Shown here: positions 36,615-46,062 of the stretch, one piece after another
Layout of the letters: each line of letters opens with the position of its first letter
Numbering within the stretch: position 1 is the first letter of the stretch
Assembly: GCA_044426045.1 (NCBI GenBank)
Contig: JAWXUX010000005.1
Span: 1-64,000 of the forward strand
Source: JAWXUU01 sp044426045
GTDB taxonomy: Bacteria; Bacillota; Clostridia; Christensenellales; CAMQZB01
DNA length: 64,000 bases
Direction of reading: 5' to 3'
Notes under the pieces: model-generated
What the model saw: the letters and a program-made list of their open reading frames with translations, nothing else
Databases searched by the model: none
What the model was told of the DNA's origin: nothing
Program-made: the position numbers and the translations under genes

Positions 36615-36923
36615 ATGATAAGAAGAATTGTTGTTTTCAAAATGAAAGAAGAAGCCCTTGGTGCACCAGCTTGGGAAAATGCTGAAAAACTAGCAGTTAT
36701 GTTCAACAACCTAAAAAATCACCTTGACTTCCTCGTTGATATCAAAGCGGGCGTTTGTGCAAAAGATACATATGAAATTTGTGGCTACAACATGGGACTA
36801 ACAGTAACCTACGCATGCAAAGAAGATATCGAAAAATACACAGTTCACCCAGAACATCAAAAAGTAAAAAACTTCGTTGGTGAAATCATTGAAACAAGAA
36901 CAATGGTAGACTACGAAATCTAA
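36615..36923 (+). CDS. Second Dabb-domain protein
   Basis: The 102-residue protein follows the Dabb pattern (RRIVVFKMKEEALG, LDFLVDIKAGVC, TYEICGYNMGLTVTYACKEDIEKYTVHPEHQKVKNFV, MVDYEI). GGAGG lies 10 bases before the ATG, 16 bp after the dehydrogenase gene. It is similar to the 34391 protein. It may be a small catabolic enzyme acting on the pathway intermediate. Confidence 0.85.
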   Translation: MIRRIVVFKMKEEALGAPAWENAEKLAVMFNNLKNHLDFLVDIKAGVCAKDTYEICGYNMGLTVTYACKEDIEKYTVHPEHQKVKNFVGEIIETRTMVDYEI

Positions 36924-36964
36924 ATACAAAAGACAAAAAACAAAAAAACTAAAAGGAGATAATC

Positions 36965-37681
36965 ATGGACTCAAAACTTGCACCGATAGCTAATAAATCA
37001 GTAGTCGATCAGATTATCGACCAAATAACAAAAGCAATCGCGAGCGGGAAGTATCCAACGGGCTCAAAAATGCCAAGCGAGTTTGAACTTATGGATGAAC
37101 TTCAAGTTTCAAGAAACAGTTTGCGTGAAGCCTTGAAAATTCTTTCAAGCATGGGAATTTTGGAAATCAAAAGGGGAGATGGCACATATGTTTGCTCACA
37201 AATCAACCCATCCACGTTTGACACACTCGTTTACGGCATGATTTTTGATATGTCGTCAAGCGACGAACTTTTTGAACTTCGCCAAGTGCTTGATGAAGCA
37301 ATGATAAAACTTGCATCAAAAAAACGAACAGAAAGCGACATTGCAAGACTTAAAGAAAATGTTGACAGCATGGACAAAGCAATCAAATCACAAGACGTGA
37401 AACTAGCCGCTCAAATTGACTATGAATTTCACATGCTAGTGCTTGAAATTGCAGGCAATGTGTTTCTTTCAAGAATTGCAAAAGGCATATACAACCTTTA
37501 TTTTGCGTCAATTGAAACTCTTATTTCCGTTGAAGAAAGATTTTCAAACGCAGTCAACTATCACAAAGGAATAATTGATGTGATAGAAAGCGAAAACGCA
37601 GCGAGTGCAGAAACAGCAGTTCTCGAATCGCTATCAAGTTGGAAAAGCTTAATTGATAAAAGCGGATCTGAATCAAACTAG
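36965..37681 (+). CDS. GntR/FadR-family transcription regulator
   Basis: The 238-residue protein has an N-terminal winged helix (residues 10-75: VVDQIIDQITKAIASGKYPTGSKMPSEFELMDELQVSRNSLREALKIL) and a C-terminal FCD ligand domain (DELFELRQVLDEAMIKLA, IDYEFHMLVLEIAGN). FCD regulators of this group sense carboxylates or sugar acids. AAAGGAG precedes the ATG. It is probably the repressor for the palindrome at 35540-35571. Confidence 0.9.
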   Translation: MDSKLAPIANKSVVDQIIDQITKAIASGKYPTGSKMPSEFELMDELQVSRNSLREALKILSSMGILEIKRGDGTYVCSQINPSTFDTLVYGMIFDMSSSDELFELRQVLDEAMIKLASKKRTESDIARLKENVDSMDKAIKSQDVKLAAQIDYEFHMLVLEIAGNVFLSRIAKGIYNLYFASIETLISVEERFSNAVNYHKGIIDVIESENAASAETAVLESLSSWKSLIDKSGSESN

Positions 37682-37844
37682 GAATATTTGCAGGTGTATG
37701 AGACTGCAACTATTATATAGTCAGGTGTGCAAGGCCGAAAACCTTGCACCTACTATCAACTTTGGATAATTGTGGGGGTATGAGACCACTTTATTGAATA
37801 AATATCTATATCGCAAGCGAAACTTGCAAAAACAGGAGGAAAAA

Positions 37845-38861
37845 ATGAGAAAATTAACTAAAGTTCTAGCTGTCGTACTTATTTTGTGCTTGACACTAAC
37901 TATGTTCGCTGGTTGTGGCGAAGAAGCTGAATATCCATCAAGAGATGTCACTTACGTTATTCCATTCGCAGCAGGCGGTGGCGTAGACGTTTGGGGAAGA
38001 CAACTTGCAGCTGGTATGGCTGATTACATGGGCGTTAACGTAACACCATCAAATGTTACTGGCGGTTCATCTGGTTCAACAGGTGTTCAATCTGCTTGGG
38101 ATGCAGAACATGATGGCTACACACTTTGCGGAACTTCAGAAACACCAACAACAATTCCAGTTATGACACCATTTGAACAAACAACTGAAGATTATGAATA
38201 CTTCATCGCTGGCGGATGTCCAGGACTTGTTTGTATCAATGCAGACTTTGCTAAAGCAAACGGAATTTCAACAATGCAAGACCTTATTGATTATAACGAT
38301 AAAGCATCACTAAATATCGCAGGTACAACTGGTGGTCTTTGGTATGCACTTTCTGAACTTTTGAACCATGAAGACTACGGTAACCTTGGTTTCACATTCG
38401 TACCATACGATGGTAGTGCAACAGCAATCGCAGCAGCAGCAGGCGGAATCGATGCACAACTAGTTGCAGCATCATCAGGCGAAGTAGCTCAATATATCGA
38501 AGCTGGTTCACTTGTGGCTCTTGCAAACATGGCAACAGAAGCTTCTGGATCAATCCCATCAATTTGTGACTACCTTCCAGAACTTTCAGAATATCTTCCA
38601 ATCCAACAATGGCTTGGTTTCATGGTTCCAGCAGATACAGACGCAGCCGTTCTTGCAGAACTTGAAGAAGCATTCCTTGCAACTGTAGCTTCTGATTCAT
38701 TCGCTGAATTCGCTGAAGCACAAGCAGCTGATATCTTCGCACTAACAGGCGACGAAGCAAAAGCATTTGCAGAAACATCAGAATCTAAACTTTGCTGGTT
38801 GCTTTATGACCTAGGCGCAGCAACATACAGCCCAGCTGACTCAGGAATCGAAAGATCATAA
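37845..38861 (+). CDS. tctC: Tripartite tricarboxylate transporter substrate-binding lipoprotein (TctC)
   Basis: The 338-residue protein has a lipoprotein signal with the cysteine at position 24 (TMFAGC) and the TctC fold signatures VIPFAAGGGVDVWGRQLA, SGSTGVQSAWDAEHDGYTL and VPADTDAAVLAELEEAFL. It binds an organic acid outside the cell for the TctBA membrane parts. The start has AGGAGG upstream. The substrate is not fixed; the pathway genes suggest a hydroxylated carboxylate. It is followed by an RNA hairpin that may raise its level above that of the membrane subunits. Confidence 0.92.
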   Translation: MRKLTKVLAVVLILCLTLTMFAGCGEEAEYPSRDVTYVIPFAAGGGVDVWGRQLAAGMADYMGVNVTPSNVTGGSSGSTGVQSAWDAEHDGYTLCGTSETPTTIPVMTPFEQTTEDYEYFIAGGCPGLVCINADFAKANGISTMQDLIDYNDKASLNIAGTTGGLWYALSELLNHEDYGNLGFTFVPYDGSATAIAAAAGGIDAQLVAASSGEVAQYIEAGSLVALANMATEASGSIPSICDYLPELSEYLPIQQWLGFMVPADTDAAVLAELEEAFLATVASDSFAEFAEAQAADIFALTGDEAKAFAETSESKLCWLLYDLGAATYSPADSGIERS

Positions 38862-38889
38862 CAGAGTTATAAAATAAAATTTATTTGTT

Positions 38890-38918
38890 TGAGCCTAAAA
38901 ATATAATTTTTAGGCTCA
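38890..38918 (+). promoter_or_regulatory. Intercistronic hairpin between tctC and tctB
   Basis: A perfect 13-bp stem (arm TGAGCCTAAAAAT) has a 3-nt loop and no T tail. Such hairpins protect upstream mRNA, so the binding protein would be made in excess of the permease. Confidence 0.75.
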
Positions 38919-38940
38919 ACACATATAAGGAGTAGAGAAA

Positions 38941-39522
38941 ATGGATGAAAAAACTAAAAGCACAGTCAGAAGATTTGACCTAGTGACAAGTATTGTGCTT
39001 ATAATTTTTTCCATATGGCTTGCATATGAAAGTTATAAACTTTTTGCAAATCCATTCGGAAAAGCGACAATAACTGATGAAGAGATTGCAAAAAACTTGG
39101 CATCATGGTATACGTCACCAGGGCTTATTCCAATCATTATTTGTGGCGTGTTGCTTATTCTTTCAATCGCGCTTTTAGTGACTGCAATAAAAGATGGTGC
39201 AAGATTTGACTTTTTAACAAAAGAAAAAATCTCAACATTAAAAACAAACAGAGAACTCAAAACATTTGTAACAGTTGTGGGAACTCTTGCTATCTATATT
39301 TATGGACTCATTCCACTTTGCAGAAGTTATTTGCATTTTTTCAATAACTTCCAAGGTTTTCCATTTGCAATTGCAACATCGATTTATATCAGTGGCATTG
39401 CAATAATCTATCAAAGGGAAAGAACAAAAAGAAACATCATCATTTCAATAATTGTTGGTATTTCAGCTGCATTCATAATAACAGTGCTATTCAATAAAGT
39501 CGCACTTATTATGTTGCCATAG
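38941..39522 (+). CDS. tctB: Tripartite tricarboxylate transporter small membrane subunit (TctB)
   Basis: The 193-residue protein has four or five membrane segments (about 17-32, 55-82, 106-126, 141-160, 164-188). The length and layout match TctB. AAGGAG precedes the ATG, and tctA starts 12 bp after the stop. Confidence 0.85.
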   Translation: MDEKTKSTVRRFDLVTSIVLIIFSIWLAYESYKLFANPFGKATITDEEIAKNLASWYTSPGLIPIIICGVLLILSIALLVTAIKDGARFDFLTKEKISTLKTNRELKTFVTVVGTLAIYIYGLIPLCRSYLHFFNNFQGFPFAIATSIYISGIAIIYQRERTKRNIIISIIVGISAAFIITVLFNKVALIMLP

Positions 39523-39534
39523 GGGGGAATAAAG

Positions 39535-41097
39535 ATGGGAATTATATATCTATTTCAACAACTGTTCACCATTTTAACAAACCCTGTGACTGTTGTTATT
39601 TTGCTTGGTGCAACAACTCTTGGTGTTATGATCGGGGCACTACCTGGTCTTTCAGCAACAATGGGTATCGCACTTTTGACAGGGCTTACATATAAAATCG
39701 ACTCAACATACGCATTCGCAGTTCTTATGGGAATATATGTTGGTGCAATATATGGCGGTTCAATGTCAGCAATTCTATTGAACATTCCAGGAACAGCCTC
39801 AGCTGCTGCAACGGCACTTGAAGGCAATATCATGGCAAGACAAGGCAAGGCAGAACTTGCAATCAAAGTTACCCGTGCAGCTTCAATCATCGGTACATTC
39901 ATCGGCGTTATTGCACTTGCAGTTATCGCAGCACCAATGACATCAATCGCACTTAAATTCGCATCAGCAGAGTATTTCTTGCTCGCAGTGTTTGGTATTT
40001 TGATGTGTGGTTCGATCGTTAAAGCGGATATCACAATCAAAGGTTGGATTGGCGGTATGCTTGGTATTTTGATTGCCTGCGTTGGTATCGACGGAATTTT
40101 ATCAGCTCCACGTTTCTGGTTTGGCAATACCGACCTTATTGGCGGAATTGAACTTATTCCAGCAATGATTGGTTTCTATGCAATTCCAGAAGTTATCAAA
40201 GCTTTGAACAAATATGACGAAGTTTTGGAAGTTCGTGACCTTTCAAAAGAAAAAGACGCAAATCTAGGAGCAGATGGCAAAAAACAAAGACCATTTGCAA
40301 TCGCAATCAAAAACTATGCTGCAATCATCAAAGCATCGCTAATCGGTGTTGGTGTCGGCGCCCTTCCAGGCGTTGGTGAAGACGTCGCAGCATGGATTGC
40401 GTATGACACAGTTAAAAAGGGTTCAAAAACTCCAGAACTATACGGAACAGGTGAATGCTATGAAGCAATAATCTCGCCTGAAGTTGGCAATAACGCAGCG
40501 ATTGGTGGTGCAACAATTCCACTTCTAACGCTTGCAGTTCCTGGCTCACCACCAGCAGCAATGCTACTTGGTGCGTTCATGGTGCACAACATCATTCCAG
40601 GACCAATGCTATTTTCAACAAATCCAGACTTCATTTTCTATATCGCAGCGCTAATTTTTGCAGCTACAATAGCTCTTTGGGTTGTCGGTATGGTTATTGC
40701 AAGACCAATGACAAAAGTTTTGAAAGTTCCAAACCAATATTTGATGCCAATCGTGTCAGTTCTTTCAATAGTCGGCGCCTACGCGATATCGCTGAATGAT
40801 TTTGATATCACAATCGTGTTCGCATTCGGTATCCTTGGATATCTGTTCGACAAAATGAAATATGCAACAGCACCAATAGTTCTTGGTATCATTCTTGGAG
40901 AAATGATAGACACATATTTCCGCCGTGCGCTTATTGCAAGCCGTGGCGATATGAGCGTGTTCTTCACTCAAAGCTGGATAACAGTGCTATTCTGTATCAT
41001 CATCGCTATTGTTCTAATCAAAAACATATTCCCTAAATTGCAACTAAACCCAATGTATTATATCAAAAAGGGCAAAAAAGCAAACGACGGTGAATAA
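39535..41097 (+). CDS. tctA: Tripartite tricarboxylate transporter large membrane subunit (TctA)
   Basis: The 520-residue protein has about eleven membrane segments with the TctA signatures GALPGLSATMGIALLTGLTY, IYVGAIYGGSMSAILLNIPGT and VGVGALPGVGEDVAAWIAYD. It forms the transport channel with TctB and TctC and uses an ion gradient. GGGGG precedes the ATG. Confidence 0.93.
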   Translation: MGIIYLFQQLFTILTNPVTVVILLGATTLGVMIGALPGLSATMGIALLTGLTYKIDSTYAFAVLMGIYVGAIYGGSMSAILLNIPGTASAAATALEGNIMARQGKAELAIKVTRAASIIGTFIGVIALAVIAAPMTSIALKFASAEYFLLAVFGILMCGSIVKADITIKGWIGGMLGILIACVGIDGILSAPRFWFGNTDLIGGIELIPAMIGFYAIPEVIKALNKYDEVLEVRDLSKEKDANLGADGKKQRPFAIAIKNYAAIIKASLIGVGVGALPGVGEDVAAWIAYDTVKKGSKTPELYGTGECYEAIISPEVGNNAAIGGATIPLLTLAVPGSPPAAMLLGAFMVHNIIPGPMLFSTNPDFIFYIAALIFAATIALWVVGMVIARPMTKVLKVPNQYLMPIVSVLSIVGAYAISLNDFDITIVFAFGILGYLFDKMKYATAPIVLGIILGEMIDTYFRRALIASRGDMSVFFTQSWITVLFCIIIAIVLIKNIFPKLQLNPMYYIKKGKKANDGE

Positions 41098-41182
41098 TAA
41101 AGAGATATTTACACAAAGCTAATATATTTTTTTCACTAGTGGGGGCAACACGCCCCCCAATGTGAGAAGGGAGGAGAGAGAA

Positions 41183-41851
41183 ATGAGTAAACTATTTTTA
41201 CTTAACACAATAACAAATTTCAAAGAAATCATCTTTGATCCATTTGGCAAACCATTCGCAGATGCGAACCCAGATATCGAAGTTTATAACATTATGGACG
41301 ACACTCTTTTGCAAGAAACAAACGAAAACGGTGGTATCACACCTGGCGTTATCAGAAGAATGTATGCCTACACATTGCAAGCGATTGAACGTGGTGCAGA
41401 TTGCGTTATGGGAACTTGCACATCAGTTAACATGGCAGCAAGCGTTATAAGACCACTTGTTGATATTCCAGTTTTGAATATCGATGAGCCACTTGCAAGA
41501 GAAGCTGTGAAAGCCGGCAAAAAAATCGGCGTTATCGCAACACTTCCAAACTCACCAAAAGCAATTATAAGACTTCTTGAACAAAATGCCAAAGAACAAG
41601 GCAAAGAAATCGAAATCGTGACAAGAATTGCCGAAGGTGCATTTGATATTTTGTGCACAGGCGACAGAGCAAAACATGACGAAATGGTTAATGAAAACCT
41701 TTATGCACTCGCAAAAGAAGTGGATGTTATCGTATTTGCACAAATTTCAATGAGTCTTCTCAAACATGAACCAGTTGAAGTTCCAATCTTCAAAATTGGC
41801 GTGTCAGGATTTGAAGAAGCTAAAAAACTTATTGAAGCAAACAAAAAATAA
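41183..41851 (+). CDS. Asp/Glu/hydantoin racemase-fold protein with one catalytic cysteine
   Basis: The 222-residue protein has the racemase-superfamily core, with the first cysteine motif MGTCTSVNMAA. The second motif, which normally carries the other cysteine, reads VIVFAQISMSL. With a single catalytic cysteine it is more like a decarboxylase or isomerase of the arylmalonate-decarboxylase group than a two-base racemase. GGGAGGAGAG precedes the ATG at 41183. It lies between transporter and transketolase genes in the operon. The substrate is unknown. Confidence 0.78.
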   Translation: MSKLFLLNTITNFKEIIFDPFGKPFADANPDIEVYNIMDDTLLQETNENGGITPGVIRRMYAYTLQAIERGADCVMGTCTSVNMAASVIRPLVDIPVLNIDEPLAREAVKAGKKIGVIATLPNSPKAIIRLLEQNAKEQGKEIEIVTRIAEGAFDILCTGDRAKHDEMVNENLYALAKEVDVIVFAQISMSLLKHEPVEVPIFKIGVSGFEEAKKLIEANKK

Positions 41852-41893
41852 ATACGCAACTAGATAATTGAATATATTCACGGAGGTGCTATT

Positions 41894-42733
41894 ATGGCAA
41901 TAGATAAAAATAAAGTCGCAGACCTAGAAAGCCAAGCAAGCATTCTAAGGCGCACTGCGCTAACTATGATATATCATGCAAATTCAGGTCATCCAGGCGG
42001 TTCTTTTTCCGCTGCGGATATCATCACTGCATTATATTTTGACGAACTAAACATAGACCCAAAAAACCCAAAATGGGAAGATAGAGACAGATTCGTGCTT
42101 TCAAAAGGTCACGTTTGTCCAATTCTTTATTCAGCACTTATGCTCAGAGGATTTTTTCCAAAAGAAGAGATTGAAAACTTGAGAAAATTCGGTTCAATCT
42201 TGCAAGGACATCCAGACATGAAAAAATGTCCTGGTATCGACATTTCAACTGGATCACTAGGTCAAGGCATTTCATGTGCTGTTGGCATGGCGATTGCGGG
42301 CAAAATGGACGGTAAAGACTATCGCACGTTCACGCTTGTTGGCGATGGCGAAAGTCAAGAAGGTCAAGTTTGGGAAGCAATTCAAACATCAGTAAAATAC
42401 AAACTAGATAACTTCGTAATGTTTTTAGATAACAACGGACTTCAAAACGACGGTTTCTGTGATGATATCATGCCAGTTGGTGACCTTGCAAAAAAAGTTG
42501 AAGCTTTTGGCATGGAAACTTACACAGCAGATGGCCACAGTATTCAGTCAATTTTGGAAGCTATCGAAAAAGTGAATGCGGGCAAAGGCAACGGTAAACC
42601 AAAATGTATCGTTTGCAAAACTGTTAAAGGCAAAGGCGTTTCATTCATGGAAAACGTGCCAGTTTGGCATGGTATGGCTCCAAATGCAGAACAATTTGCA
42701 ATCGCAATGGAAGAACTCGGAGGTGCACTATGA
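41894..42733 (+). CDS. Transketolase, N-terminal (TPP-binding) subunit
   Basis: The 279-residue protein carries the thiamine diphosphate region of transketolase: HANSGHPGGSFSAADI, DRFVLSKGHVCPILYS, TGSLGQGISCAVGMAIAGK and GDGESQEGQVWEA (Mg2+/TPP motif). CGGAGGTG precedes the ATG. It overlaps the C-terminal subunit gene by 4 bp. Split transketolases of this kind often serve special sugar-acid pathways rather than the pentose phosphate cycle. Confidence 0.93.
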   Translation: MAIDKNKVADLESQASILRRTALTMIYHANSGHPGGSFSAADIITALYFDELNIDPKNPKWEDRDRFVLSKGHVCPILYSALMLRGFFPKEEIENLRKFGSILQGHPDMKKCPGIDISTGSLGQGISCAVGMAIAGKMDGKDYRTFTLVGDGESQEGQVWEAIQTSVKYKLDNFVMFLDNNGLQNDGFCDDIMPVGDLAKKVEAFGMETYTADGHSIQSILEAIEKVNAGKGNGKPKCIVCKTVKGKGVSFMENVPVWHGMAPNAEQFAIAMEELGGAL

Positions 42734-43662
42734 TTTCAAAACCAACAAGAGACGCACTAGGCGAAATTTTAATAGAGCTTGCAGAAAATGGCAGAAGTGA
42801 AATTGTGAGTGTCAACTGTGACATTGGAAAATCATGCAAAACAGTTGATTTTGCAAATAAATTCCCTAACCAAACAATCAACGTTGGTATCGCAGAACAA
42901 AACGCATGTGGCGTTTCAGCAGGCTTGGCAACTTGTGGAAAACTTCCATTCATCTCAACATACGCCGTTTTCGGTTCTATGAGAATGAGTGAACAAATCC
43001 GTCAAGAAGTTTGCTATCCAAACTTGAATGTTAAAATCTGCTGTTCACACGGCGGACTAACTCCTGCAAACGACGGTGCATCACACCAAGGCATCGAAGA
43101 TATGGGTATCATGAGAACTATTCCAAACATGAAAGTTATCATGCCGGCTGACTACACATCAGCAAGAAAACTTGTTCGCGCAATGGCAGATGACTACGGC
43201 GCAACATATATTCGTTTCACGCGTGACGTGGCTGAAGGAATATATGATGAAGATCAAGAATTCGAAATTGGCAAAGCAGTGTGTTTGAAAGAAGGAACTG
43301 ATGTCGCAATCATCGCCAACGGCGACGTTGTGAATATCGCAGTGAAAGCAGGAAAACAGCTTGAAGCAATGGGCATTTCAGCATCAGTTTATGACTTCCA
43401 CACAATCAAACCAATCGATGCGGATGTAATCAAAAAAGAAATTGCAAAATGCGGAAAAATCATCACAGTTGAAGACCATAGTGTAATAAATGCACTTGGA
43501 AGTGCGGTTTGTGAAGTTGTCGCAGAAGAAGGTGCGGGCAAAGTTGTTCGTATCGGTATGCAAGATAAATTCGGCGAAAGTGGACCATATGCAGATCTTC
43601 TTGAAAAACATGGAATCACTGTTGCAGAAGTTGTCAAATCAGCTCAAAACCTACTCAAATAA
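42730..43662 (+). CDS. Transketolase, C-terminal subunit
   Basis: The 310-residue protein has the pyrimidine-binding domain (NVGIAEQNACGVSAGLA with the key glutamate, HGGLTPANDGASHQ) and the C-terminal transketolase domain (GTDVAIIANGDVVNIA, ITVEDHSVINALGSAV). The ATG overlaps the stop of the N-terminal gene (ATGA), so the two are made in equal amounts. Hydroxypyruvate or a related keto acid is a plausible ketol donor, given the dehydrogenase and kinase nearby. Confidence 0.93.
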   Translation: MISKPTRDALGEILIELAENGRSEIVSVNCDIGKSCKTVDFANKFPNQTINVGIAEQNACGVSAGLATCGKLPFISTYAVFGSMRMSEQIRQEVCYPNLNVKICCSHGGLTPANDGASHQGIEDMGIMRTIPNMKVIMPADYTSARKLVRAMADDYGATYIRFTRDVAEGIYDEDQEFEIGKAVCLKEGTDVAIIANGDVVNIAVKAGKQLEAMGISASVYDFHTIKPIDADVIKKEIAKCGKIITVEDHSVINALGSAVCEVVAEEGAGKVVRIGMQDKFGESGPYADLLEKHGITVAEVVKSAQNLLK

Positions 43663-43731
43663 AAGCTAATCACAATAATGTAGGATACTTTTAATAGTCT
43701 CCTAAAAAGTTCATATAATAATTTCCTTGAG

Positions 43732-43764
43732 TTTTTGCGTGCAACCCACTATTGCACGCAAAAA
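43732..43764. terminator. Terminator after the transketolase genes
   Basis: A perfect 13-bp stem (arm TTTTTGCGTGCAA) has a 7-nt loop. Its A/T-rich outer ends allow weak termination in either direction, perhaps partial readthrough to the next genes. Confidence 0.7.
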
Positions 43765-43814
43765 TTATATAAAAACACTAACCAAAAGCAATGGCAAAGC
43801 CATAAAGGAATAAC

Positions 43815-44780
43815 ATGAAAAAACTCGCCCTATCACTTGGAATAATATTGTTTGGTATTATCGCAGGTCAAGTTGTCAAATATCTGCAAAAAGATAAAAC
43901 TGATACCGAAACGCAAAAAACAAGCAATGTGATGAACAAAATCCGCTTGCTTGCCTTTTTGATTTTTAATCCCGTTGTTTTGATAAACGCGTATTGGATT
44001 GTTGATTTTTCAAGCATAACAATGCTTGTTGTTCCATTCATTTGTCTCACAGTTCTTGCTGTTGGCGGAATTGTTGCACTTTTTGCATCAAAAATATTGA
44101 AGCATACCAACAAGCAAAAATCCGCAATGTTTGGTTGTGGCACTTTTTCAAACCTTGGAACAATCGGCGGACTTATAACATTGATATTTCTTGGTGAAGA
44201 AGCCTACACAATCGCAGCACTATACTTTGTTTTTGAAAGTTTCTATAACTACCTTTTTGCTTATCCAATGGTGAAAGGTATCGCGGAAGGCAAAGGCGGA
44301 GAAAAGAGCAGTCTACTCAAAATTTTCAAAGACCCTTCAATAATAATTTATGTGGGCAGTATCTTTGTTGGACTTGGATTGAACTTCTCGGGACTTGAAC
44401 GGCCAGATTTCATGACAACATATAACAATATTATGGTGCCAACAGTATCATTCATGCTCACATTTGCAATAAGCTACAAAATGGAATTTCAAAAAATCAA
44501 ATCAAGTATTCCAGAAGGCATGATAGCAATATTAATAAAATATATAATCTCACCGATTGTTGCTGTGAGCATTGGCTATGCTTTTGGCTTGCAACATATT
44601 TCAGATGGATTGGTTATAAAAGTTTTGCTTATCATGAGTCTTGTTCCGTGTGGATTTAACTCAATTTTGACACCAACTATATATAAGTCGGATAAAGATG
44701 TGGCAAATTCAGTTTGGATAATGAACATGGTGGCACTTTTGGTGGTGATACCCCTAGAATATATATTCCTAGTTTTATAA
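43815..44780 (+). CDS. AEC-family transporter
   Basis: The 321-residue protein has about ten membrane segments in two inverted halves (FGIIAGQVVKYLQ, AMFGCGTFSNLGTIGG; SLVPCGFNSILTPTIY), the pattern of auxin efflux carrier-like proteins that move carboxylates such as malate. AAAGGAATA precedes the ATG. It is placed before glycerate kinase, so it may move a pathway acid in or out. Confidence 0.8.
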   Translation: MKKLALSLGIILFGIIAGQVVKYLQKDKTDTETQKTSNVMNKIRLLAFLIFNPVVLINAYWIVDFSSITMLVVPFICLTVLAVGGIVALFASKILKHTNKQKSAMFGCGTFSNLGTIGGLITLIFLGEEAYTIAALYFVFESFYNYLFAYPMVKGIAEGKGGEKSSLLKIFKDPSIIIYVGSIFVGLGLNFSGLERPDFMTTYNNIMVPTVSFMLTFAISYKMEFQKIKSSIPEGMIAILIKYIISPIVAVSIGYAFGLQHISDGLVIKVLLIMSLVPCGFNSILTPTIYKSDKDVANSVWIMNMVALLVVIPLEYIFLVL

Positions 44781-44799
44781 AAAGAAAAATGGTGAAAAT

Positions 44800-45951
44800 A
44801 TGAAAAAGAAATTTGTTTTAATACCAGATAGTTTCAAAGGCACAATGTCAAGTGGCGAAATATGCGACATCATGGAAAACGCCGTGAAAGTGCATTTCGA
44901 AGATGCGGAAATTGTTAAAATTCCAGTTGCCGACGGTGGCGAAGGGAGCGTTGATTGCTTTTTGGAAGCAATGGGCGGTGAAAAAATCTACGCAAACGTG
45001 AAAGGTCCCTACCTTGAAGACGTGACAGCCTATTATGGTATAATAGAAAACGGCAAAACTGCCGTGATTGAAATGGCGCAAGCCGCAGGCCTTCCAATGG
45101 TTGGCGAAAATCGCGACGCCTCAAAAACAACAACATTTGGTGTTGGTGAAATGATGATAGATGCAAAAAACAAAGGCGTGAAAAAAATCATCATGTGTCT
45201 TGGCGGATCAGCGACAAACGATGGTGGGGCAGGCATGCTTTCAGCACTCGGCGTGATATTCACAAATCCAAAAGGCGAAAATTTCCTGCCAGTTGGTGGA
45301 AATTTGAATGAAATCAATAAAATTGATATCGCCCCACTTGCCAGCTTCACAAGCGGGCTAAAATTCCTCACAATGTGCGATATCGACAACCCACTATATG
45401 GCAAAAACGGTGCTGCCCACATCTTTGGCGGTCAAAAATGCAATGACCAATCAATTCTTGACACCCTTGACAAAAATCTCGTTTACTACGCTGAAAAAAT
45501 CAAAGAAGATATCGGCTTTTCTGATTTCACCTACCCAGGTGGCGGAGCTGCAGGTGGCATGGGATATGCAATGATAGCATTTTTGCAAAGTGAAATGCAA
45601 ATGGGTATCGATGCCGTTCTCGACACAGTAGGCTTTGAAGAAATCATCAAAGATGCCGATGTGATTTTCACAGGTGAAGGCAAAATTGACGGGCAGTCTC
45701 TCCGTGGCAAAGTTGTTATCGGCGTTGCAAGACGTGCAAAAACATTGAAAATTCCCGTTGTGGCATTCGTTGGCGACATAGGCGACGGCGTTGCCCCTGC
45801 CTATGATGAAGGAGTAACTGCCATTCTCAGCATAAATAGAATCGCAGCCCCATTTTCACAGCTCAAACTTCGTGCAAAATCAGATATGAACCTAACGGTG
45901 GATAACTTCGCAAGAGGATATAAAACTTTTGAAGAGTTTTTAAAGAAATAA
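44800..45951 (+). CDS. garK: Glycerate 2-kinase
   Basis: The 383-residue protein has the GarK-type signatures LIPDSFKGTMSSGEICDIM, PVADGGEGSVDCFLEA, CLGGSATNDGGAGMLSALG and DVIFTGEGKIDGQSLRGK. It phosphorylates D-glycerate to 2-phosphoglycerate, which enters glycolysis. With the 2-hydroxyacid dehydrogenase it completes a hydroxypyruvate-to-glycolysis branch. It starts 20 bp after the AEC gene. Confidence 0.9.
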   Translation: MKKKFVLIPDSFKGTMSSGEICDIMENAVKVHFEDAEIVKIPVADGGEGSVDCFLEAMGGEKIYANVKGPYLEDVTAYYGIIENGKTAVIEMAQAAGLPMVGENRDASKTTTFGVGEMMIDAKNKGVKKIIMCLGGSATNDGGAGMLSALGVIFTNPKGENFLPVGGNLNEINKIDIAPLASFTSGLKFLTMCDIDNPLYGKNGAAHIFGGQKCNDQSILDTLDKNLVYYAEKIKEDIGFSDFTYPGGGAAGGMGYAMIAFLQSEMQMGIDAVLDTVGFEEIIKDADVIFTGEGKIDGQSLRGKVVIGVARRAKTLKIPVVAFVGDIGDGVAPAYDEGVTAILSINRIAAPFSQLKLRAKSDMNLTVDNFARGYKTFEEFLKK

Positions 45952-46016
45952 ATATTCTAAAAAAATAAATATAAATAAAATAACCAACTTTATAACCTAC
46001 AATATCAAATAATCAA

Positions 46017-46047
46017 AAAACCACCAGTGCAAATCTGGTGGTTTTAT
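46017..46047. terminator. Bidirectional terminator
   Basis: A perfect 11-bp stem (arm AAAACCACCAG) with a 7-nt loop lies between convergent genes. Confidence 0.85.
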
Positions 46048-46062
46048 TTATTTGATATTTTA

